A DNA stretch of 64,000 nt, from assembly GCF_028898945.1 (NCBI RefSeq), contig NZ_CP118607.1, positions 1,240,001 to 1,304,000 of the forward strand, in the 5' to 3' direction. The position numbers were made by a program, and so were the translations under genes. Shown here in pieces: positions 8,403 to 17,765 of this stretch (within the stretch, counting starts at the first letter, position 1; each line of letters starts with the position of its first letter). The DNA comes from Pseudomonas sp. PSKL.D1 (GTDB lineage Bacteria; Pseudomonadota; Gammaproteobacteria; Pseudomonadales; Pseudomonadaceae). A model generated the notes under the pieces. The model searched no databases, was not told the origin of the DNA, and was given only the letters and a program-made list of their open reading frames with translations.

Positions 8403-8526
8403 ACGGGATCCTTTCGATGGCTCGGTCAGGCTCAGGGCCTGGGGTAAAGTCCGACCATAGCCCGGTTAGAGCAATCTGAAAATCAAATGTAGACTGCTTC
8501 GGCCATATTCACCGTGAACCCAACGC

Positions 8527-8940
8527 ATGCCAGACATCATCCGAATCGCCGCCGCCCTGCTCATCGATGGCCAGGGTCGTACATTGCTCGTGCGCAAGCG
8601 CGGCACCCAAGCCTTCATGCAGCCTGGCGGCAAGATCGACGCCACCGAGACACCGGCGCAGGCGTTGGTGCGCGAGCTGCATGAAGAGCTGGGGCTGCGT
8701 ATCGACCCGGCCGGGGCCCGGCATTTGGGCCAGTTCAGCGCGCCTGCTGCCAATGAGCCGGGCTGTGAGGTGCACGCCGAGCTGTTTCGCGTGGACACGT
8801 GTGACGCCGTTAACCCGGCAGCAGAAATCGAGGAAGTGATCTGGCTCGAACCCGGTCAGCCAGTTGTGGTGCAACTGGCACCGTTGACGCGTGACTGGGT
8901 CCTGCCACTCTATCGCAAGGTGCTCAGCGCACCGCGCTGA
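8527..8940 (+). CDS. NUDIX hydrolase
   Basis: The protein has 137 residues. The NUDIX box GX5EX7REUXEEXGU is visible: GGKIDATE, then ALVRELHEELGL, at about residues 36-57, with the RE and EE metal ligands intact. Such enzymes hydrolyse nucleoside diphosphates linked to another moiety; the substrate is unknown. An N-terminal strand (IIRIAAALLIDGQGRTLLVRKRG) and a short C-terminal part complete a single-domain protein. It is convergent with metR and the two reading frames overlap by 17 bp, which suggests both ends are constrained. Confidence 0.88.
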   Translation: MPDIIRIAAALLIDGQGRTLLVRKRGTQAFMQPGGKIDATETPAQALVRELHEELGLRIDPAGARHLGQFSAPAANEPGCEVHAELFRVDTCDAVNPAAEIEEVIWLEPGQPVVVQLAPLTRDWVLPLYRKVLSAPR

Positions 8941-9841
8941 CGCCATCAAGCGTGGCGAAGGAGGTGTCCTTGGCCGTCAGCAGAAAATCCCGCATGTAGG
9001 GCGCATCGAGCATGTCGGTGCGCACTGCCGCGTACAGCGTGGCAAACAGGCCTTTTTCGCCGAGTCGTTTACCCTTCACATAGCCTCGCGAGCTGTACTC
9101 GTGCAGGGCCCAGTGCGGCATGCCGCACACACCACGGCCACTGGCCACCAGTTGCATCATCATTACCGTCAGTTCGGACGTACGCACGGCAGCCGGTTCG
9201 ATGTCGGCAGGTTCAAGGAAGCGAGTAAAGATGTCCAGGCGGTCACGCTCAACCGGGTAAGTGATCAAGGTCTGGTCAAGCAGGTCCTGGGGCACGATGT
9301 AGGGCTTGCTGGCCAGCGGGTGCTGGTTCGCCACGGCCAGCATCGCTTCGTAGGTAAACAGCGGCACGTAGGTGATACCGGCCAGGTCTACAGGGTCTGA
9401 CGTAACCACCAGGTCCAGGTCGCCGCGGGCCAGTGCCGGCAAAGGGGCGAAAGCAAAGCCCGAAGCCAGGTCAAGCTCCACTTCTGGCCAGGCGTCGCGG
9501 AACTGGTCGATGGTCGGCATCAGCCATTGGAAGCAGCTGTGGCATTCGATTGCCATGTGCAATCGCCCGGCGGTGCCGCCTGCCAGGCGGGCGATATCCC
9601 GCTCGGCACCACGCAGCAGGGGCAGGGTGGCGTCGGCCAGTTGCAAAAGGCGCAGGCCGGCACTGGTAAAGCGAATCGGTTTGGTCTTGCGCACGAATAG
9701 CGGCAGGCCCAGGCGTTCTTCCAGTTCTTTGAACTGGTGGGACAGTGCCGATTGGGTCAGGTGCAGGCGTTCGGCCGCCTCTACCAGGCTGTCGGCCTCG
9801 CGCAAGGCATGAAGGGTTTTCAGGTGGCGAATTTCCAACAC
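8924..9841 (-). CDS. metR: LysR-family regulator of methionine biosynthesis, MetR
   Basis: Starting from the GTG at 9841 (LEIRHLKTLHALREADSL), the protein has 305 residues, the normal MetR length. The frame is open upstream, but those codons carry no family sequence. The helix-turn-helix contains AAERLHLTQSALSHQFKELE. The effector domain carries the MetR-type segment IECHSCFQWLMPTIDQFRD and VASGRGVCGMPHWAL. MetR activates methionine genes with homocysteine as co-inducer. No met gene is adjacent, so it acts in trans. Confidence 0.87.
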   Translation of the reverse strand: MLEIRHLKTLHALREADSLVEAAERLHLTQSALSHQFKELEERLGLPLFVRKTKPIRFTSAGLRLLQLADATLPLLRGAERDIARLAGGTAGRLHMAIECHSCFQWLMPTIDQFRDAWPEVELDLASGFAFAPLPALARGDLDLVVTSDPVDLAGITYVPLFTYEAMLAVANQHPLASKPYIVPQDLLDQTLITYPVERDRLDIFTRFLEPADIEPAAVRTSELTVMMMQLVASGRGVCGMPHWALHEYSSRGYVKGKRLGEKGLFATLYAAVRTDMLDAPYMRDFLLTAKDTSFATLDGVSAVR

Positions 9842-9915
9842 AACGACTTCCCCAATAAAAACCTGGTCATTATGGGGGAGCCGTTGAGTTTTTCTCAAGT
9901 AGCGGGAGGTGGCAA

Positions 9916-12900
9916 TCAGTCAACGTTCAGGAAGTACTGGTTGGCTGTCAACTTGCTGATTGGGCCACGCCAGACAGGTTGAGCGTCGGATTGGCCTTGC
10001 TGCCATTGTGGGCCGCGGAAGCGATCGACAACCCGTTTGATATGCCCGGCGCTGTATTGGTCGAACGGAGAGTCCAAACGCCTGTAATGAAAGTGGGCGT
10101 ACCACAAGACCGCATGGTTGCCCGCTGTGGTTTCCAGCACTTCATACTCCTGAAGGTAATCATGCTCTTTCAGCATCTGGCGTCCGCCAACCCGGCGAAG
10201 TTGAATCTCTTGTTTTTCCATCAAGTAAATGAAATGTCCCTCACTTGGCGTAGTGCCCTCCTTGATCTGTGCAATGCGCATGCTACGGCCATCGGCTCTT
10301 AATGATCGTGCTTGTGTGATCAGCCGGGTTGGCAGCGGGTTCGATGGGTCCAGGCCCTCTAGCCGGGCAGCGTAGGTTTCCAGCTCTTCTGCCTTGATGA
10401 CCATCATGTGCTCGACATCGACCGGCAACATGTTTTGCCGCTGATAGGTCTGAATCTGGCGTCGATATGCGGCCAGTCCTTCCATCGCGTTCTCGCTGAC
10501 TTGCGTGAGTTCGCGTAGTTCGTTGGGTTTGGAGCGGGGCCTGCGCACAGGCTGCCAGCGTTCCTGAATGAGCTCATAATGGCGGCCAGACGTGTTGCCA
10601 CCCAGCGGCACTATCCGTTGCGGCTGATTGCCAGCAGCAGGGAAGTGGTTGCCGATGTAGAGCTGGTCTTCGTTCGTCAGAAATACCCGGGGGCTGCCCC
10701 CGGCTTGCCTGGGCATACGCTCTTCGGCTGGAAGACGTTTGAGGTAGCCGTCCGAAATGGAAATGAACGCGTCCAGATTGTCGTGGAGGCGTTTGAGGTA
10801 AGCCTCATCGAACAAGGTAGGGAGGCTTGCGAACGTGCTTTGCAGGCGTCGCTTGTACGCGGCATAGTTGTCCCGTGCCTGTTGGTAGATCTGCCGCCTT
10901 TGCGGAGCCGTTACCTGAACACTTTGCAGCTGTGCCAGTGTACTGCGGCTCATCTGCACGTTGTGTTCGGCTTCAGTCAGTTGTTCAAGCAGGAACTCAG
11001 CGACCACGGAGCTGTTGTCGTGACGCAAGGCCGTCAGTATCAAGTGATTCGTGTCATAGAATGCCCGAAACTCGCGATTGAGAACTTTCTGGTATCGCTC
11101 GTAGGAACTCTGCACCCGAGGGTCTGGTTCAGCTCTGCGGAACCAGGTGTCCAGGTCGTTCATCTCCTCGAAAATCCGGTCTCGCTCGGCCAATACACTC
11201 ACCGTCACCTTGCGGGCTTGTTGTAGCAATGGAATTTGGTCAGCCAGTTCTTGCTCTGCGTTGGCTTGCAGCCGCAAGACTATGCTTTGCTCAAGCAACG
11301 CACGGCTGCGCCTTGCTCTGATGTCAATCACGGTCATCAGGCGTTCGCAGACAAGTTTGGCTGCCCGTTGCTTTTGCATCAGTGGCGTGTTTCGGTTGCG
11401 CCCGGTGGTGATGTTCAGGTAATCATCCCACGATTGGAAACTCTGTTTCCCCAAGCGCACATCGGCAAGGTATGCCGCCTCAAGGGTGGCCATTGGAACG
11501 CTGCCCACATCCAGTGAATTGCTCGCGTTCAAGGATGCGATGAGCTGCGTTTCATCTGAGAAAGCCTTGGCTTTCACCCTTTGCTGGTTACGGAAGTGCG
11601 CGTCCACCAGGAAGCGCGGCAACCGGTCGCGGATTGCCGCAGGCCAGTAAGGGTCCAGTTGATCCACCAGGTGCCCGACCACCTGGCCACCTCCAGCGCC
11701 CCCGCCAAGCAAATGGGTGCCATACAGGGCGTAGTGAGTGTCCCACTCCCCATTTCCGTCCAACGCTATGGCACGTTTCCAGCCTTTGGTCGCATTACCT
11801 TTCAAGCGCCAGGTATGGGCAGTTGCGTCCCATTCCACCTGATAGACATGGTGCTCGATGCGGATGAAGTACTCGTCATCATTGCGGTAGATGCCCCGGA
11901 AGCGGCCGTGAGTACCGATGGGCAGGTCCGCCAACACATTGGGATGAGGGTGTTCGTAGCCAGCGAATCGGGTCAAACGTTCAATGGGTGAACTATCTAC
12001 GCGTAAATAACTGGAAGTGCCATTGCGCAAAGGGCGCAGTTGTCGCTGGCGAGCCAATCTGCGCAGGGTTGCATGATTGATACTGGACCCGGTACCAACA
12101 TCCATCAAGGTGTCGATAAGTGCCACCAGCACGTCATTGAGCGCCTCAAGCCCTTCAACTGTCTTGCCCTTGAAGAATGCATCCACGGCGCGCATCGAGG
12201 CTTCAAAGAAGTCATAGACCCCCACCGCCGCACCCACAAATGGCAGGAAACCTATTGCCAGCTTGATGTAGGTGTAAACCATCGTGCTCTGGTAGGTGAA
12301 GTTCTCCATCCAGAGATCGGCGTTGGACCGCGATGTCTTGCGGTGGGCGCTGATCACCCGTCCCATTTGTGCGTTGAGCAGATGTTCGGCGAATGACGTG
12401 GTCGCTGGCCATGCTCCGCCGATGCCAATGATGCCACTGAACGCGTGAGTCTGGGCTTGAAGGATGCGTGATTGATGGGCTCGTGGGTCGCCCGACAGCG
12501 CAAGGCCAGCCAAATAGGCGCTCTCCCCACTGAGCTTGCTTTGCTCGTACAGGCTGAGCCTGGCTTCCTCCAGGCTATCGTGCTGTGTCAGCGATTTGCT
12601 CGGGTGCTCGGGCAGGTACAGAAGCGTTATGCCAGAGCTGCGGTCCTCGACAAAGGTTATCCCCGACAAGGACGATGGCTTGAAATCGGTGTCTGTACCA
12701 CCTGAAGTGAGCACGGCGGCCAACAATCGAATGTCGTGCCCCGAGGCTCGATAATCAGCGGGGCTTTTAGCGTTGATGGCAACCTGCAGGATCGCAAGCC
12801 CCTGGTCATTCAGAACGCGTTTCCCATGCAATAAGACGCCGCGCATTTTCAGCATGAACTGGTAGGGCGCTACAAGCGTTTCACGGCGAAGGTCCAAGGT

Positions 12901-15234
12901 GAAACCGCTATCGCTGATGCCCTGAAACGCATCGCGAACATGCTCTTCATATGCCTTTGCCAGATCCAGTTCACTGGCAAGGTTTTTGATGTAATTGGGC
13001 GTGAGGCCCGCTGATAGTGTGTCGAGCAACTCCTTGGAATCGGACGTCAGCTGCAGCTTGAGATATGCCAAACGCTCGAGGGTTGTCTGGTCGATGTTCT
13101 CCAGCAACAGCGTGTCGAGATTTACGACTTCCGTCGTGGAACTGGGTTTGGGGATTTTTTTGGTAACTGTTCCATAGGTGCCTCCCGTAATGAGATCTGT
13201 GACCCATTCGACGCGAAGGGGCAGTTCCAACGCGATGTTGCTGCCGTCATAGCCAGGGAAGTCCTTCACCAGCTGCTGATGTATGAGTGGTCGGCAGAAG
13301 GCCATGCAGCTTAGTAAATCCTTGGCCAGCAAAGCTTCAGAGCGTTGAGCGGCTGCGACGTAGTCCGGGATCAGTTGGCTCAGGGTCTGGCAGGTAGCTA
13401 ATGGCAGGGTTCTCAGGCTGGGCTTCATTGCTCCAGCCAGCTCCACGACAGCTTCCTGCTGTTGTATCAGGGCGAAGGCTGCTTCACGTGCGGCATGTCG
13501 TGGTACTTGCAAGGATTGCTCTAATACTTCCTTGAGGCGCGGCAGGTCGGATGCAGCTGCATTCAGCCCTTGGTCGTTTTGCAGCTCGCGTTTTTCGGAG
13601 TGGACTTTGGCAAATTGCTGCCCCAGTGCAGCCTGGAGCACGTTGCCAGTAAGCTCTTCCAGTACCAGCGTGTGATCATCCAGAGCGGATGTACCCAATA
13701 GCAGCGCCAGCTCTGCCTGGTTCGCACAAGGCAGCAGGCCGCCTTGTTCGCCCAGCCAATACAGCAGCAGAGCGCCATCGGTCGAACCGTCCAGCGTTGA
13801 CCGAGCGGTGAAAATGATCAACTCATGAAGAAGCTTATCTTCGATTGAAGGCGCAAGCTGCTTGATACGCGGGCAGGCCGCTAGCAGTTCGCTGTCCGGG
13901 AGGGGAAACTTGCCTGCCTGTTTGACGATGGATTCGATTGCATTGAGCTGAGCAGTCGTGATCTGCCCGCACAGTTGCTGAAGTTGAGCATGAAGCAGCA
14001 GGCCTTGAACATGGGCATCCAGCAGTGCATCGCTGGCTGCGATCGGCTCGGGCGCAGAATGCCAGCGAGCTGACTGCAACTGGATGGCGATTGCCTCTTC
14101 AGCCAGTGTGCGTTGCTGTACCAGCTCCTGATGTAGTTTTTTTGCTTTCTCGATTTTGTCGTCATCAAGCTGCGCAAGAAGCTGCAGCTGTTTTTCGACC
14201 TGCTGGCTGCGAAGGTAGGGTGTGGCCTCGTTGCTCACGATGCCGAAATCGAACAACGAGGGGGCAGTGCTCGTGTCGGCAGGGGCGGGTATGGTGCGAG
14301 CAAAAACCACAGGGTTCATGCGCGCGAACTGCAGCGCTGCGGCTTGTGCGAGTGCCAGGGGGGCATGAGTGCTCGGGCTTTCCCCCGGGTCATGATCGAG
14401 CGTTTTGAGGGAGGCATCCAGCAAGTCATCAAGCAAGCGGGTAGAGCCGTCCGCTATGTCTTCTATCGGTCGATGGATAGTGGTATCTGGAGGCACGTCC
14501 TTTTCCAGATCGTCGACTGTCGGGTAGTAACTGAAGGCGCGGCCTTGCGAGGGGCTATAGAGCAAGCGAGGTTCTTCGCCATCAATGCGCAGCAGGATTG
14601 CCCCGACAGGCATTGAAAGGGACTCGATCACTACTGTTTTACCACCAACGGTTTTGCCGTCTGGGTCATCGAACACCCATTTGGCCAAATCGAGCTGCGG
14701 TTCTGTCAGGTTTTCTGAAGCCAAAGCCAACGTCAGCGATGCGTTGAAGTGGCTCACATACTGATCTCGGGCGTGATCTTTGCGGCTTGAGGCGGTGCCT
14801 GCTGCTCGCGCCTCCCAATAGGTTTTCCACTGTTGTCGCATTTCCCCTGGCAGGTCCAGTTCGGATAAGCGAGTCAGCAAATGGCTGGGGCTTTCGGCAA
14901 TCAGCCCTTGATGTGCCGGTATGTTTCTGACGCTTGCCAACGCCTGCAGGTCTGTTGGGATGGTGGTATGGCTTCGAGCGTAAACGGCCAGGTTCGCAAG
15001 GCTGGTGAATGAATGCTCGCCATCGGCGCTGAAAGCCAGCCCCGCGCTGTCTGGATCTACGCCAAACGTTTTACGCAGCAGTTCATTAACAACTTGGACC
15101 GGAGCGGGGGAGGCTCTGAGCAAGGCATTAAACGTTTTGCGTGCCTGCTCGCAAGTATCCATCGCTTCAAGCGTCGATGGGTTCAAAGGCACCCGCCAAG
15201 TGGGGTGGGCGGGTGAGTCGATGGAATGGCTCAT
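9916..15234 (-). CDS. Giant DUF6543-type (dermonecrotic-toxin-like) protein
   Basis: The protein has 1772 residues and no signal peptide. The N-terminal third has features of the Pseudomonas DUF6543 proteins, for example the segment RQQWKTYWEARAAGTASSRKD followed by a helical stretch. Residues about 985-1055 form a hydrophobic segment (YTYIKLAIGFLPFVGAAVGVY) resembling membrane-interaction regions of this group. A domain near residues 1130-1200 (YFIRIEHHVYQVEWDATAHTW, then GEWDTHYALYG) recurs in such toxins. The C-terminal 500 residues are charged and partly coiled coil, with no catalytic domain I recognise. The ATG at 15234 has GCAGGGA in front. The export route and target are unknown; a secreted interbacterial or host-directed toxin is inference. 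Confidence 0.75.
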   Translation of the reverse strand: MSHSIDSPAHPTWRVPLNPSTLEAMDTCEQARKTFNALLRASPAPVQVVNELLRKTFGVDPDSAGLAFSADGEHSFTSLANLAVYARSHTTIPTDLQALASVRNIPAHQGLIAESPSHLLTRLSELDLPGEMRQQWKTYWEARAAGTASSRKDHARDQYVSHFNASLTLALASENLTEPQLDLAKWVFDDPDGKTVGGKTVVIESLSMPVGAILLRIDGEEPRLLYSPSQGRAFSYYPTVDDLEKDVPPDTTIHRPIEDIADGSTRLLDDLLDASLKTLDHDPGESPSTHAPLALAQAAALQFARMNPVVFARTIPAPADTSTAPSLFDFGIVSNEATPYLRSQQVEKQLQLLAQLDDDKIEKAKKLHQELVQQRTLAEEAIAIQLQSARWHSAPEPIAASDALLDAHVQGLLLHAQLQQLCGQITTAQLNAIESIVKQAGKFPLPDSELLAACPRIKQLAPSIEDKLLHELIIFTARSTLDGSTDGALLLYWLGEQGGLLPCANQAELALLLGTSALDDHTLVLEELTGNVLQAALGQQFAKVHSEKRELQNDQGLNAAASDLPRLKEVLEQSLQVPRHAAREAAFALIQQQEAVVELAGAMKPSLRTLPLATCQTLSQLIPDYVAAAQRSEALLAKDLLSCMAFCRPLIHQQLVKDFPGYDGSNIALELPLRVEWVTDLITGGTYGTVTKKIPKPSSTTEVVNLDTLLLENIDQTTLERLAYLKLQLTSDSKELLDTLSAGLTPNYIKNLASELDLAKAYEEHVRDAFQGISDSGFTLDLRRETLVAPYQFMLKMRGVLLHGKRVLNDQGLAILQVAINAKSPADYRASGHDIRLLAAVLTSGGTDTDFKPSSLSGITFVEDRSSGITLLYLPEHPSKSLTQHDSLEEARLSLYEQSKLSGESAYLAGLALSGDPRAHQSRILQAQTHAFSGIIGIGGAWPATTSFAEHLLNAQMGRVISAHRKTSRSNADLWMENFTYQSTMVYTYIKLAIGFLPFVGAAVGVYDFFEASMRAVDAFFKGKTVEGLEALNDVLVALIDTLMDVGTGSSINHATLRRLARQRQLRPLRNGTSSYLRVDSSPIERLTRFAGYEHPHPNVLADLPIGTHGRFRGIYRNDDEYFIRIEHHVYQVEWDATAHTWRLKGNATKGWKRAIALDGNGEWDTHYALYGTHLLGGGAGGGQVVGHLVDQLDPYWPAAIRDRLPRFLVDAHFRNQQRVKAKAFSDETQLIASLNASNSLDVGSVPMATLEAAYLADVRLGKQSFQSWDDYLNITTGRNRNTPLMQKQRAAKLVCERLMTVIDIRARRSRALLEQSIVLRLQANAEQELADQIPLLQQARKVTVSVLAERDRIFEEMNDLDTWFRRAEPDPRVQSSYERYQKVLNREFRAFYDTNHLILTALRHDNSSVVAEFLLEQLTEAEHNVQMSRSTLAQLQSVQVTAPQRRQIYQQARDNYAAYKRRLQSTFASLPTLFDEAYLKRLHDNLDAFISISDGYLKRLPAEERMPRQAGGSPRVFLTNEDQLYIGNHFPAAGNQPQRIVPLGGNTSGRHYELIQERWQPVRRPRSKPNELRELTQVSENAMEGLAAYRRQIQTYQRQNMLPVDVEHMMVIKAEELETYAARLEGLDPSNPLPTRLITQARSLRADGRSMRIAQIKEGTTPSEGHFIYLMEKQEIQLRRVGGRQMLKEHDYLQEYEVLETTAGNHAVLWYAHFHYRRLDSPFDQYSAGHIKRVVDRFRGPQWQQGQSDAQPVWRGPISKLTANQYFLNVD

Positions 15235-15426
15235 GAGTGTCCCTGCTTTGCTAGGTCAGAATTGAACCCTCTTTTTAAAGAGCGACCTGGCCAAAGGGTG
15301 TTAGATAGTTACCTACTAACCGTTCAGCGAGCTTCATCAAACTGTCATGGTTTTGTGGCAGCGCCCCCGAACAGATTTCATCAGACTCGCGCTCTACTGG
15401 GGATTTGCATTCTGGTGTTTCCATTC

Positions 15427-16422
15427 ATGCGGGCATTTCTGTTTTTCTTCTTGCTGGTAATCAGCGCACAAGCGAGCTTCGCCAAGGGCGGTTGCGATGT
15501 CGATGCGCCGGTTCAACGTGCCGAGCTGGGCGGGTTGAGCCTGGTTTACCAAAGTGTCGGAGCGCCACGTGACCCTGCGCTGTTGCTGGTCATGGGGTTG
15601 GGCGGGCAACTTATTCACTGGCCGGACGATGTGGTCGAGGCGTTATGCCGGCAGGGTTTCCGGGTGATCCGCTATGACAATCGCGATGTCGGCCTTTCAC
15701 GCTGGAACCAGTTGCCACCCTCCGCCAACCTCACCCTTGAACTGTTGCGCTTCAAGCTTGGCCTGCCGGTAGCTGCTCCCTACACGTTGACTGACATGGC
15801 GGAGGATGGCCTGCACCTGATGGATGCGCTGGGCGTTCGCGAGTTTCATGTGCTGGGTGTGAGCATGGGCGGCATGATTGCCCAGCACCTGGCTGCCATG
15901 GCGCCAGAGCGTGTGCGCAGCCTGACGTTGGTGATGTCCAGCTCCGGTGCAGCCGGGCTACCCGCACCGAACCCTGCACTTGTGCAGTTGCTGGCGCGGC
16001 GCAATGCCCCGAGTCGGCAAGTGGCCATCGAGCAACAAGCCGATCTGCTGGCTGCGTTGGGTAGCCCCGAGGTGAGCGATGATCGGGCGGTGCTGTTGCA
16101 GCAGGCGGCGGCGGCCTATGATCGGGCGTTCAACCCCGAGGGTGTAAAGCGGCAGATCATGGCCATCCTTGCCGAACCCAGTCGTGTCGAACTACTCAAC
16201 CAGCTGCGCGTACCAACGCTGGTGGTGCATGGCACTGCCGACCCGTTGCTGCCGGTCATGCACGGTGTTCACCTGGCAGCGCATATTCGCGGTAGCGAGT
16301 TACGGCTGATCCCTGGCTTGGCGCATCGTTTCCAGGAGCCTTTCAAAGCCCCATTGCTCGGAGCAGTGTTGCCCTACTTGCAGGCACATCGGCAAGATGT
16401 CACTCACATAGCCGGGCTTTGA
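15427..16422 (+). CDS. Secreted alpha/beta hydrolase
   Basis: The ATG at 15427 gives 331 residues beginning with a signal peptide (MRAFLFFFLLVISAQASFA). The frame is open 67 codons further upstream, but that stretch lacks family sequence. The hydrolase fold shows the oxyanion region LLVMGLGGQLIHW, the nucleophile elbow GVSMGG, the acid in HGTADPLLP and the catalytic His in GLAHRF. Substrate unknown; esterase or lipase-like activity in the periplasm is likely. It is convergent with aauR, 14 bp away. No Shine-Dalgarno is obvious in front of the chosen start. Confidence 0.83.
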   Translation: MRAFLFFFLLVISAQASFAKGGCDVDAPVQRAELGGLSLVYQSVGAPRDPALLLVMGLGGQLIHWPDDVVEALCRQGFRVIRYDNRDVGLSRWNQLPPSANLTLELLRFKLGLPVAAPYTLTDMAEDGLHLMDALGVREFHVLGVSMGGMIAQHLAAMAPERVRSLTLVMSSSGAAGLPAPNPALVQLLARRNAPSRQVAIEQQADLLAALGSPEVSDDRAVLLQQAAAAYDRAFNPEGVKRQIMAILAEPSRVELLNQLRVPTLVVHGTADPLLPVMHGVHLAAHIRGSELRLIPGLAHRFQEPFKAPLLGAVLPYLQAHRQDVTHIAGL

Positions 16423-16436
16423 ACAGGCGCGGGCGC

Positions 16437-17765
16437 TCATCCGAGCCCGTACTTTTTCACCTTGTCGAACAGCGTGGTCTTGGCCATCCCCAACTCCTGG
16501 CTGGCCTGGCTCAGATTCCCGCCGGTACGCTGCAATGCATCACTGAGCAGGCTGCGTTCGAACGCCTCCACTGCTTCGGCAAACCCGAGCCCCTGGCTGG
16601 CGCCACCACTCGAGCTCTTCTTGAAGGCCGGCAGGCCCAATGCAAAACGTTCGGCAACGTTGCGCAGCTCGCGCACGTTACCGGGCCAGTCATGGGCCAT
16701 CAGGCGTGATAGCGTCTGGCTGTCCAGTTCCGGCATTTCCCGGTCAAAGCGCAGTGACGATTGCTGCAGAAAATGATCAAACAACTGCCGAATGTCTTCC
16801 CGCCGCTCGCGCAGAGGCGGCAACTCCAGCGTAACCACGTTCAATCGGTAATACAGGTCGCTACGGAACTGTCCGCTTCTGCCCAAGGCATCAAGGTCGG
16901 ACTTGGTTGCCGCAACGACGCGGCAGTCCACCGGGATACTCTGGTTGGAACCCAGCCGCTCCAACGTGCGCTCCTGGAGCACCCGCAGCAGCTTGATCTG
17001 CAGGTTGATCGGCATGCTCTCCACTTCATCGAGGAACAGCGTGCCGCCGTTGGCATGTTCGATCTTGCCGATGCGCCGCTTGCCTGCACCGGTGAAGGCG
17101 TTGGCTTCATGGCCGAAAATTTCGCTTTCGAAGAGGTTCTCCGGGAGGCCGCCGCAGTTGAGTGCAACGAAGGGCTGCCCCTGCCGCCGACTGAAGTCAT
17201 GCAGGCAGCGGGCTACCAGTTCCTTGCCGGTGCCTGTTTCGCCCTCGATCAGCACGTTGGCCGACGTGTCTGCAACGTTGGCAATCAGTTCGCGCAGGTG
17301 CTCCATGGCGGTGGAACGCCCGATGATACGCCCCTCCAGGCTGTTCTGTTCGGCCAATTGGCGGCGCAGTGCAACCACTTCCCGCGACAGGCCGCGCTGT
17401 TCCAGAGCGCGGCGCACCACATCCACCAGGCGCTCTGGCGAGAAGGGTTTTTCCATGAAATCGTAGGCACCGTTGCGCATGGCACCGACGGCCATGTCGA
17501 TATCGCCATGGCCGGTGATCAGTACCACCGGCAGGCTTCGGTCACGGGCCTTGAGACGGTTGAGCAGTTCCAGTCCATCAATGCCCGGCAGGCGGATGTC
17601 ACTGACGACGATGCCGGCGAAGTCCTCGCCGATACGTTCAAGGGCCAGTTCGGCACTGCCCACGCCTTCACAGGCAATGTCTTCCAAAGCCAGCGCCTGC
17701 TGGCAGCCGAGCAGCACATGCGGGTCGTCTTCTACGATCAGGACGGTAAGAGGCGCTTGGTTCAT
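16437..17765 (-). CDS. aauR: Sigma-54-dependent response regulator AauR
   Basis: The protein has 442 residues in three parts. The receiver domain has phospho-acceptor D56 in VVSDIRLPG and K107. The AAA+ domain has Walker A GETGTGKE at 174-182 and a Walker B-like LFLDEVESMP. A Fis-type helix-turn-helix (NLSQASQELGMAKTTLFDK) ends the protein. The sigma-54 contact loop reads NAFTGA (residues 222-227) instead of the canonical GAFTGA. Start and stop overlap aauS by 4 bp. In P. putida AauRS activates uptake and use of glutamate and aspartate. The aat operon next to it carries matching operator sequences. Confidence 0.92.
   Translation of the reverse strand: MNQAPLTVLIVEDDPHVLLGCQQALALEDIACEGVGSAELALERIGEDFAGIVVSDIRLPGIDGLELLNRLKARDRSLPVVLITGHGDIDMAVGAMRNGAYDFMEKPFSPERLVDVVRRALEQRGLSREVVALRRQLAEQNSLEGRIIGRSTAMEHLRELIANVADTSANVLIEGETGTGKELVARCLHDFSRRQGQPFVALNCGGLPENLFESEIFGHEANAFTGAGKRRIGKIEHANGGTLFLDEVESMPINLQIKLLRVLQERTLERLGSNQSIPVDCRVVAATKSDLDALGRSGQFRSDLYYRLNVVTLELPPLRERREDIRQLFDHFLQQSSLRFDREMPELDSQTLSRLMAHDWPGNVRELRNVAERFALGLPAFKKSSSGGASQGLGFAEAVEAFERSLLSDALQRTGGNLSQASQELGMAKTTLFDKVKKYGLG

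Noticed and set aside
15226..15426. Upstream in-frame extension of the alpha/beta hydrolase
   Set aside because: It would bury the signal peptide and has no family sequence.
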